From Antedon mediterranea (lineage: Eukaryota; Echinodermata; Crinoidea; Comatulida; Antedonidae): 64,000 nucleotides of DNA. Positions within the stretch are counted from its first letter, which is position 1; each line of letters starts with the position of its first letter. The notes under the pieces were generated by a model that was given only the letters and a program-made list of their open reading frames with translations, was not told where the DNA came from and searched no databases. The position numbers and the translations under genes were made by a program. The stretch spans positions 21,672,922 through 21,736,921 of the forward strand of contig NC_092678.1 in NCBI RefSeq assembly GCF_964355755.1. The letters are read 5' to 3'. Positions 44,841 through 54,863 of the stretch are shown here, piece by piece.

Positions 44841-47800
44841 ATGATGGAAGGTGTGTCCTCAAGCCACGACCAACCTGTCAATCATTGCATTGTTAAGGGT
44901 TCGTCAAACAATGTTGTCATGACTGGAGATGGAAGTAGTGTCTCTGGTAATTTGTTTTTTTATATATTTCTTTCATTTTTTGCTTGGTTTATTTATACTA
45001 ATGCACTTGTCAATTGTATGACCCATTATGCGACCCCCGGGAAAAGTGCATCATACTGTAGATGCGTCATCATTTACACAAAATTATTGATGCAGGGGTG
45101 CGTCAAAAAACCTAGATGGTACGTCACATCAACAAATAACAATGTGCCAATGTTCGTCACTTTACCACCCACCATATCATAAACAACATGATCACAGTGC
45201 GTCAAAGTAGGTGCATCATGATCACCTAAAGACAAATCACGTTTTGATGGTGCATCATGATATTCATAAGGTATGAAAAACATCGGACAAATGACGCAAA
45301 CTATCCCAGGGGTTGTATAGAGGGTCATACAATTGACGAGTGCATTATAGAGCTACGTTTTATTTGTTTTATAATTAAGCCCTTGAATTACAAAAAAAAA
45401 TAAATAACATTTAACTATGCCGAGAGTCAAATACGGAAAGGGGTAAGACTTTTGTTGTGAAACTGATTTGGTTGTTGATGACTGTGTTCCCTTTCACCCA
45501 TTTACTTTCAATAACTGCATGCTTTGTTTTTCCAGTGAATCTATATAAACCAAAACAACGACAATCAAACAGTGATAGCGGTTATGAAGATGATGCTTCA
45601 CAAAGGGACTCCACGACGGAGGACATGACTGAGGAGGATGCCAAAAGTAACGAGGATGACCTTCCAATGGAGATGGACAATCCTGTGACATCATCATGCA
45701 TCGTCAAAGGTGATGAAAATGTGGTGGTAATGAGCGGTGACGGGAGCAATGTCAAAGGTCAGTAGTTGTGTATTTTTATTAAGATCATCAACTTAACTTT
45801 AATAACCACTATTTAAATTCTTTCCTTTATATAAACTAATAGGAAAATATTTAATATATTGGTTCCAAGAGATTAAGGTTTTATTTTTAACCTTTAAGTT
45901 ATGCAATTACATCATAATAGGGAGGTTTCGCAACCTTACGAATATGATAACGAAAACAGATACGTCATACATTTGTGAAACTTTTGAGCTGATCCCCATT
46001 TCATTCGTAAAGCGTATTCGTGTTGAGGAATATCACCAGTCATATTCGTAACTACAAAACGAGTATAGTTTTTGATCTATTTTGCACATTTTGCATTTGA
46101 ATCAGGAATGATTCATGATTATAATATAATTATAGATTTATTGAAAGTAATTTACTAAAGTAATTTACTAAAATGCCATGTCAATTTTGATAAATAGCAA
46201 TTTTTAAAGTCCTCACTCGCTTTGATGTTACGCTAGGCCTAGGCATCCAAGCACCAAGCATCACATACCTGTCATATTTTGGACGAGCCTCAATATTTCG
46301 TTGCCATGCGAAACAGATTGTTTTATGGCTTACGAATACGTATGCGTGACATATCCGTATTCGTGATCGTATTCGTAAGATTGCGAAACCTCTCTACTAT
46401 TGGGTAAATTAAAGGTTCAACAAGAAAGTAAAAAATAACATGATTATTATTTGTCTAGCGTTTATATATAGTAAAAATAATACATAGAAAATAAGGTTTA
46501 TATTGTATACTGTACAATAGAACCAGGAGACACACCCATAATCAGGGAGAGACACACCCATAATCAGGGAGAGACACACCCATAATCAGGGAGAGACACA
46601 CCCATAATCAGGGAGAGACACACCCATAATCAGGGAGAGACACACCCATAATCAGGGAGAGACACACCCATAATCAGGGAGAGACACACCCATAATCAGG
46701 GAGAGACACTTCCATAATCAGGGAGTTGAAATCTGTTTCAGAACTACACCCCTATTAAAGCGTGTTTCCCACTAGCGACGCAACTCAAGGACGTAACAAA
46801 ATGCAAGTGAATTGACCAATCACAAGCGATGGCTTATTCGCTTGTGATTGCTGTCTGTAACTTCGCTTGTCATTGATTAAAACGCTTGCGTTGCGTTTAC
46901 GTCCTTGCGTTACGTTCTTGCGTTACGTTCTTGTGGGAACCAAGCTTAAGGGGACATGTTGTTTGATCCCTTTATAGGGGTTCCTTCCATTGTATAATAT
47001 TATCTCTTTTTATTTTAGTCAATGTAAATGATAATAAAGCCGCTGATGAAGATATTACAGAAGATGATGATGATAAGCAGAGTGATGTCAATTCCAATAA
47101 CAACAACATGAAGAGTAACCAGTGTCCACCTAAAGAACAGACAGACGCATTCCCTAACTTAGACACCAAAGATAGCATGTTGCATGATGGGACTGATGTC
47201 GGGGAACGACCCGTGGCTCATGTTCAACCAATGCCACAAAAAAAAAAAAACGAAGACGAGATTCCAACCAGATCAAACTCAAACAACGCAATAGTATCTA
47301 ATGAATATTCATTAGGAAATAGTAACCCTTCTTCTTTACGTCCTAAGCGAAGGCTGGTTGAGGAAGTAGAAGAAAGTAATGAATTTTGCAAGAAACAAAA
47401 AACAAATGATGCTGCAGCACAAGGCGAGTACTGTACCACCTGGTAGTGCAAATATGTAAATGTTATGCAAATTAGCTCATGGCATAATATTATTTTGTAG
47501 TTCTAACTCGGCTTTTTTTATTTCAATACCAAATTTAATCTTTTTTAAGCATTAACATTTTAAAATTATTTTGTATTTTTTCAGAATGTGGACCAAGTTC
47601 TTGCCAAACATTTCATCGAGTAAATATAGAGGGCGCCGATAACACTGTAATCACTGCGGGCTCTGGAAGCACAATTCATTGCAAGTTGATGTTTTGTTTA
47701 TTTTGTTTAGAAACCTTTCTGAATTATTTTATTAAATAATTTCATTTTCATCTTTATTTCTTTCCTCAGATTTCCAATGTAAACATTCACAAAAAGAATC

Positions 47801-49020
47801 AACGAAGAACGATTATAATATTGACCATATTGACGGCGAAACCTTGAAAAGTAAGTTCTTGAAAATACTTTTTAATTTCTTCTTTCTCAAAGGTGTCTTC
47901 TTTCACGTGAAAATCATATCAATGTATTTTGTGTTTTATAATATATAGTTATTTTTCTATGCTGTTTGTAATTGTGCCTCTTTTACTTTTAATTATATAT
48001 GTATATTGATTGTAAACAAACGTTATCAGCCAATGGCTGCTGTTTTGTATGTGTTTTTAAACCTAAATAAATAAATAAATAAATAAATAAAAAATACAAT
48101 GCTATGGTTTCAGTGTTAGTCACTAAACCTACACATTTTGACATTTTGTAAAAATAGTGCATAAATATACTAATTTAAAAACATTAAACCAGGTCATTCC
48201 TTTTCTTAAATGTACGTTTTATGGTTAGTTATGGGAAAAGGAGAGAAACCATGCACTACCTGTGTAGCTTGCGTCGGTTTAGCTAGGCTTAGTTGTGTAG
48301 GCCTAGCTGGTTAAAGAGCGGTAATGTAAGAACATCGTACGCTAGCTATAGGCCTAGCCCGGTGTTGTCTTGTTGCTGAATTGTCTTTCCATTTTTGGCA
48401 GAATCTGTTAATAATTTCGCTGAAAAGTTACGGTTCTTTTATTTGTTTACCCCTTCAAGATCGATCGAAAGTGGGTGCATCACACCACAATATGAGAATA
48501 TCAATCCGTGTGCGATGCATTCTGGTATTTATAGTGGGCCGCTTAGAGACAAACAAAATTGTCGCAATAGGTCCATTTTATTTTTACATAAAATGTAGTT
48601 TGTGACCTTAAATTAAGTCTATAAAACGAAGGTCTAGTGGCTTTAAATTATATTTTAATTGAAAGTATGGATTTCCAAGTGATATACTAAGCACCTGTGA
48701 AATGAATCTTCTTCCTAGAAACCGGAATGATGTCCTTTTTCCAGCGGATCTCGAAACATATCGGAAGCACATCCAACAAATGGAAGCAACTTGCCAGGGA
48801 ACTTCCGATGGTTAGTTACGACATTCTGGAAAAAGAGATCAAATTTCTGGAACAGACGCCAGAAACGACTGAGCAAAAAGCCTTTGCTGTACTGGTAAAA
48901 TGGTGGAGGAGGAACAGTGGGGATACTGGCATGAAAAAGAATCTGGTAGCGGCCTTAAGATATATTAAACTGCCATGGTTAGCTGCAACGCTTGAAAAGG
49001 AGATAGAGGGGCTGTCATGA
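44841..49020 (+). CDS. Death-domain protein with three RHIM-like amyloid-type motifs
   Basis: Proposed exons are 44841-44946, 45536-45757, 47019-47423, 47585-47680, 47770-47850 and 48719-49020, all in phase 1. They sum to 1212 bases, or 403 residues. Three similar motifs lie at residues about 16-35 (CIVKGSSNNVVMTGDGSSV), 90-109 (CIVKGDENVVVMSGDGSNV) and 256-276 (NIEGADNTVITAGSGSTI). Each ends at an exon border. The shared G-x-x-N-x-V-x-(M/T) core resembles the RHIM of RIP kinases (hydrophobic-Q-hydrophobic-G-x-x-N), but K or E precedes the glycine. Acidic, low-complexity linkers and a basic PKRRLVEE/CKKQK stretch separate the motifs. The last about 95 residues form a death domain (WKQLARELPM, ILEKEIKFLEQ, VKWWRRNSGD, LVAALRYIKLPWLAATLE). 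A signalling adaptor in cell death or innate immunity is inferred. Introns 3 and 4 appear to have GC donors. ATG 44844 is an equal start candidate. Confidence 0.75.
45000..45347. mobile_element. Palindromic MITE family 4 in intron 1 of the death-domain gene
   Basis: TAATGCACTTGTCAATTGTA at the left and TACAATTGACGAGTGCATTA at the right form the ends, followed inward by TGACCC and its inverse. The interior has repeated GTGCATCATGAT and GTGCGTCA words. A relative lies at 40249-40527. Confidence 0.75.
45917..46400. mobile_element. Palindromic MITE (GAGGTTTCGCAA ends) in intron 2 of the death-domain gene
   Basis: ATAGGGAGGTTTCGCAACCT at the left and GATTGCGAAACCTCTCTACT at the right are inverse copies with small differences. 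CGAATACG-like words recur inside both arms. Length is about 484 bases. Confidence 0.75.
46524..46726. repeat. 22-bp minisatellite, about 9 copies
   Basis: The unit AGGGAGAGACACACCCATAA plus TC repeats almost without change. The last copy has ACTTCC for ACACCC. It lies in intron 2 of the death-domain gene. Confidence 0.92.
46757..46948. mobile_element. MITE family 2 copy in intron 2 of the death-domain gene
   Basis: AAGCGTGTTTCCCACTAGCG at the left and TTGTGGGAACCAAGCTTAAG at the right, with a CAATCACAAGCGATGGC core. It is inverted relative to 7259-7440. Confidence 0.7.
48405..48598 (+). other. Possible alternative last exon of the death-domain gene
   Basis: After the acceptor TTTTTGGCAG a frame opens in the same phase 1 as the other exons (SVNNFAEKLRFFYLF onward) and ends at TAG 48596-48598. 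If used in place of the 48719 exon, the product would keep the three motifs but lose the death domain. No conserved domain is seen, so this may be chance. Confidence 0.25.
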
Positions 49021-49327
49021 CATATTTGATTGCGGGGGTGTTTTTTCTTTATGTGTGTTAATTAAGTTTCTTTATTGGGCAGTAAAACTAATTTGGTAAT
49101 TATACCCAATTGCTAAAAAAGCAATCATATTTTTTAGCAATTCAGTTACCATACAGTGAAATTAATTAGAAAAAAAATATTATGTGTGTAAATTGTAATG
49201 ATTTAGGGAGTTACTATCATTCGATAACCTCACAGCTCTACAAATATGCTTCGTAGCCAGCAATCCTCCTAAAATTGTTTTTGATGTTTAATCACAATTG
49301 TTTTAGTTAATAAAAACACAATTGAGA

Positions 49328-49567
49328 CTTAATATATATACTTATATATACTTAATATATATACTTATATATACTTAATATATATACTTATATATACTTA
49401 ATATATATATTTATATATACTTAATATATATATTTATATATACTTAATATGTATACTTATATATACTTAATATGTATACTTATATATACTTAATATATAT
49501 ACTTATATATACTTAATATATATACTTATATATACTTAATATATATACTTATATATACTTAATATAT
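49328..49567. repeat. AT-rich minisatellite, 23-bp unit
   Basis: The unit CTTAATATATATACTTATAT plus ATA repeats about ten times, with G or T variants in some copies (AATATGTATACTT). A similar array is at 50205-50330. Confidence 0.9.
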
Positions 49568-49573
49568 TATACA

Positions 49574-49730
49574 AATAATGAATGTTTATGAGTGCAATGG
49601 TATAAATAATGGCACGAGGTGAATGATGAAAGGTTATATCAACGAGGCAAAGCCGAGTTGATATAACCTTTCATCATTCACCAAGTGCCATTATTTGTAC
49701 CATTACACGAATACAAAACATTCATTATTT
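49574..49730. repeat. Large imperfect palindrome
   Basis: The nested inverse words are AATAATGAATGTTT with AACATTCATTATTT, GGTATAAATAATGGCAC with GTGCCATTATTTGTACC, and GGTGAATGATGAAAGGTTAT with ATAACCTTTCATCATTCACC. The centre is GAGGCAAAGCCGAG. DNA to its right (49735-49872) matches an inverted copy at 23278-23400. Confidence 0.8.
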
Positions 49731-50063
49731 TTTTTATATAAAATCTAAATAAATTCTAGTTATGTTTCAAAAAGTACTATTTAACGATCGTTGAATAGTG
49801 CGTACTATTGCACGCCATGTGACCCACATTCGTCCAATCAAATGACAGGAATTTATATAGGTGTTATATAAATATTTATATATACTTAATATATATACTT
49901 ATATACTAATGTTAATGTATACTTATGTGTATATAAAAGTATCTCTCTGGAGATCCCGGTATAAAAAGTGTTCTATGCCTAATGTCTTAATATATATACA
50001 GTACTTTATATGTATACTAAATCCATATATATATACTTAATATATATATTTATATATACTTAG

Positions 50064-50200
50064 ACGGTCCGAGTTCGAGTCTCGGTTGGGGCGACTTTTT
50101 CTCATTCTCACAGATTTCCTCATCTTTATCGTTTCAAAAATTAATTAAATAATTTTCAGTGTATCGCCGGGCGGTTTGGAATTTATTTCTATGCCTGTTG
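50064..50200 (+). repeat. tRNA-derived SINE-like sequence
   Basis: GGTCCGAGTTCGAGTCTCGG resembles a tRNA B-box arm. It is followed by GGGGCGACTTTTTCTCATTC and a downstream GGGCGGTTTGGAATTTATTT block that recurs in altered form at 52710-52735. Confidence 0.5.
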
Positions 50201-51769
50201 TGTTTATATATACTTAATATATATACTTGTATATACTTAATATATATATTTATATATACTTAATATGTATACTTATATATACTTAATATATATATTTATA
50301 TATACTTAATATGTATATTTATATATACATATCAACAAGCGCTTTGGGACAATCAGCTGATTGTTAAAAGCGCTATATAAATACGTATGTTGTATTACAT
50401 TGTATTCAGTAACGCCACTGCCACTGTTATAGTATCATTTAGTATTTTAGGTTGCTTATCACAAAAAAATAATTCCAAAGATTTTAAACTTCTTTTTTGC
50501 TAGATTTTACAAGTAGAAAAAACATTTTTGGTATTCGATAGTTTGTCTGGAAAAGAACTGATTAGCTGTACAATGATCTCTGTAATGCCATTCTGTTCAG
50601 AACGTAGCGTTTATCGATTACGACTTATGATAGTACATTTAGTCAGTGTAGTGTTACCAAATTATACACAAAACTGCCTTACTGCTACTTATGTATAACA
50701 TGTATAGCAAAAAACACAATATTCTCGGTGTGCTGATCGGGTAGGGACTGTGCTGCTGCCTTCCCTGGGTCGCGGATCCGAATCCAAATTTCCTCAGTTT
50801 CCCGTTAAGCTTGAGGACCAGAATAAATACCATTACAAAACTGTTATCTACTCAAAATTCAGATGGATACAGTTATTAATACAATTATTTAATGAAAATG
50901 TTTCCAGAATTCGTCATTGCACTTATAAAATTGGTTGATATCTGCTGCATACACACCATGTGACCTCGAGGTGCTATCTGAATGTGCTGCTTGTAAATAG
51001 CATATACTGTAGCAATATAGCAGTTCACTGTTTAGCAATGCTATATTTTTTTGTTTGTACATGCTGCAATTTTATCTATAAAATGTTTTTTTTTTTTGCA
51101 TTAGTTTGTATGTTGTAAAAATATAATTATGTAATTCCAACCATAGTTCAAAATATGATTCCAGTGAAATTTAATTGTCCAAAATTGTAAAAAATATTGC
51201 GTCCTACTCATTTTTGAAACCTTATCAGGCAAATGGAACATTCCATAGAGAATATAAAATTATTCCATTTGTAGTATTCGATTGAGATTTGTTGAGTACT
51301 TATTTGTATTAGAATGGTAAATTGTAAACGGATTGTACTGAACAGAAAATCATTTGAAAAGGTTAACAACTCAATTGTCGTATTCGATTGGGAACTTTCG
51401 TTGTCAACGTAAAGATTCGTTGAGTACTTTTTGTATTCGAATTGTAAATTTGTGCTCAACAGAAAGTCATTCGAATAGAAAACGTTGACAACGAAAGCTT
51501 TTTCGTTAAGAACAATCTCAACGCTCAAAATACTCCGTTAAAGAAGTACTCAATGGAAAAACTGTACTCAACGGTGAAAGTCTAAATCGAATAGAACAAT
51601 GTTTTTTAAAAATGTCAAACTCTGACCCACATGTATCAGACATTCTTCAACTGCACAAATCCTACACTACAGGGTCGTGGAAATATCAGGGTTGGGTTGG
51701 TAAATGTTGTATTTTCTGGATTTTGTTAGTGCAATGAGTAACATCTTTTGCCAGAATCTGGATTTACTA

Positions 51770-51942
51770 GGACCAAGGTAATCTAAAAGCAGGATGCTGA
51801 GCTCCATAGATCAAATGGTTTATATGTGGCTGAGACACGATCAGTGGTTAACAGATACTGCTCCGTGGAAAATATTACAATACTATTAGTATTTGTCGTA
51901 GCTCAGCGTCCTGTTGTTAGATTGCCTTGCTAGAACTCGGGT
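51770..51942. mobile_element. Palindromic element, diverged copy
   Basis: ACCAAGGTAATCTAAAAGCA at the left and AGATTGCCTTGCTAG at the right. Interior GCTGAGCTCCATAGATCAAA matches the copy at 52353-52599. Confidence 0.6.
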
Positions 51943-52352
51943 CCCATGCATTTAAAATAATTGCTTTTGAGCTCCTAAGCTGGACTTAGGATTGTCTTGA
52001 AAGGCATTGACATACTAGTTTCACAAAAAAAGTGTGATGTGCCTAAATATGGTAGTGATATGTTTTGTAATAGAACAATTTTTAAATTGTTCAATGCTAA
52101 CAAAAATTACCAGTCTTATTACATTTAGGGATATTATTGAATTTTACTGTTCTTTACTTATAATTTGTAATTATTAATTTAAATTGTATTATTAATGATA
52201 TGATATGAATGATAGCATTTTATTATTATCATTTTTACCAAGTGTTTGTAGGTATATATTTTATGTAAATTTATTAATTTGTGTGTGTAATAATAATAAT
52301 AATGTACTAAATGACATAGACACAGTCTGAGAATTTTTTTTGTTATATAAAA

Positions 52353-52599
52353 ATCCACCTTGGTGAACCAAGGCGATCTAACAGGATGCTAAGCTCCAGA
52401 GATCAAAGGGTTTATCTGTGGCTGCGACACGATCAGTTGCACGCCCCTGAACTGACCATGTTCGCCGCGGAGAATATGTACATAGTACAGTACTGTTGGT
52501 ATATTTGTTGCAGCCAGACATAGGATCAAAGGACTGTTACGAGTTCCTATCTTGGAAAAGCGAGCTCAGCGTACTGTTGTGAGATTGCCTTGGGTGGAC
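52353..52599. mobile_element. Palindromic element (CCAAGGCGATCTAACAGGA ends)
   Basis: AACCAAGGCGATCTAACAGG then ATGCTAAGCTC at the left, with GAGCTCAGCGTACTGTTGTG then AGATTGCCTTGGGTGGA at the right, are imperfect inverse copies. Confidence 0.7.
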
Positions 52600-54863
52600 A
52601 CTTTTGTTTTGTTCTGAACCTAACATTTTATCTGTGATTATTCCCGACTGCCTATTGTAAGAAATATGTACTGTATGTGTAATATATGTGTTTATATATA
52701 TAATGTAACTGGGCGGTTTACAGTTTATCTATGAGCCCGTTATCTATAGATTAGTTATTTATCTAGAGAAGTTTGATTTCATATGGACCAATTATCTCTG
52801 AATTTAGTGGGTTGATCACCAACTTGTAGATGGGTAAATAACTATGTCTGTAAAAAAGTGTGATGTACCCAAATATGGTAGTGATATGCCCAAATGTGGC
52901 AGTGATATGACATCATGTGTCCATATATGGGCACATCACAGCGCTTGGGTCGCATACTTCCCATTTGTAAGCTAAAATGACATTATGAACTCTATTTCGA
53001 TATCTATTTTTGACATTCATATTTTTAAGTTAGAGCTACCCATTAAAGAAAATCCTGGATCCGCCAATGAATATATATGTTTTATTTTTATTATAACATT
53101 TAACAATCACAGAACAGTATAACACAATTTTATTAACATAGAAGCATTCTTTTATTTGGAAGACAAGATATTACAAAAATAAAATATACAAAACAGTGAA
53201 TGACTTTGTTCTTAACACTCGTACAATTTGCCCTGTGTGCTATGTACAATATTTCATAGCATTTAAAAAATAACGTAAATAATTATTTTTTTTCATTTAA
53301 ATAGGATGATGTGACCATTGGAGAAGCAATGATGCCGTACTCTACTTGCAGTGATATAGAAACTCCAAATACAACTTTTATGTATTTTACAAGGTGTGCA
53401 ATCTTTATGGGGGGGGGGGGGAGGAAGGTGGGTGGTTGGTGGTGGTGTCAAAATAATTCTACCCTACGGTACATGGTTGTCTAGTAAACCAGGGATTGTG
53501 GGTAACATGCACACTGACTGAGGTGAGACATTTCAAATATAACCACTGTAATCATTTTTTTTAAAATTTGTATGTACTGTATTTGTATGTACTGTATTTG
53601 TATGTCGACCTTTAAAATGCAATTACAGCACTTTATACTGTATAATTTATATTTTACTTTAATATTGGTATTTCTCAGCAACAATATAAATCTTATATTA
53701 TACTATATGAAAATGACATTTCCACTGATTATATTAAATTATATAATAATTTGAGAAAGATAAATATTTATTCAATGAATGCATTTACAATACATATCCT
53801 GAACAAGGTATATAAGTTTACGAGGCAGTCATGAATACCTTTTTTTTTTATAAATAATAATTAATATGATTTGAATATGCTAATGAGCTTTGCAATGACA
53901 TAGGCCTTGCCCGTCTGTTACCACCAAAAGTACCGCAAATCTTCTAATTGTAACCCAGGGTTATTATTCTTTGATTGTTTTTTAGGATGGGTTACTACTA
54001 GAAGAGGGGTTACTATTAGAGTAGTGGGTTACTATTACTAATCCTGAAAATAGTAACCCACCCCCAACTTTTCTGGTCAGCAACTCCTAGCAAAATAATA
54101 AAACAGTACGAATAAACAAATTTGGTTGAACTCTAACTATATTTTATAAACTCAAAAACAATCAATCCTCCTCCACTCCCGAGATCAACATGCATTATCT
54201 CCTTATCAAAAATGTTGATTTTAGTGTCAATAGTTTTTGTGACTAACAGTAACCCCCATGGGTTACTATTAGAGTAGTGAGTTATTATTGTAGATTGACT
54301 TATAAGGTGGGTTACTATTAGAAGGCGGGTTACTATTAGAAGACTTACGGTATGTCAAGGAATAGAGTATGGATGCAACTTATGCGCATTATTAATTAAC
54401 ATGACTTAAACTTTTTCCTAATTCAAAAGCATCCCTACTACCAACAAAATGCCACATCCATAACAGTGTGCAAACTCCCCCCTACGTCAAAGAGATTCGT
54501 TGAGATTAGAATGAGTACGGTATTTTGACTGCTAAAGAAAGATGAATTTCAAAATTTAATAACCAAACTTGTGCAAATACTCATGCACATCTCCAAACAA
54601 TATATACACTATTACTTATAATTTAATTATTAAAGAATTAATTGTTTTATATAAAAAGGCTTTTGATTGTCAATATTTCATTTTTTCATGCTACATCTAA
54701 TTTGTATTGCATAGTAATTTAATTGTAAAGGCACTTCTGGTAATTTCATCGTATCATATTATGAATAATTGAATATTAACTGGTGAACATAACCTGTAAA
54801 ATGTTTATAGCGCTTATAACTGTTTTGGTTTATTGCTTGCATTAAATATTTTTCTATTCTACT

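Larger units (their letters stand above)
49021..54863. other. Long repeat-rich intergenic region
   Basis: No gene is supported. It contains AT minisatellites (49328-49567 and 50205-50330), a large palindrome (49574-49730), tRNA-derived SINE pieces (50064-50200 and 50725-50815), two copies of a palindromic element (51770-51942 and 52353-52599), MITE family 1 fragments (52020-52058 and 52850-52943) and a G-run at 53410-53425. GGGTTACTATTAGA-like units recur irregularly at 53990-54345. Confidence 0.6.

Noticed and set aside
46524-46726. Regular 22-bp repeats that might look like a CRISPR array
   Set aside because: Units are directly tandem with no unique spacers, and the genome is animal. It is a minisatellite.
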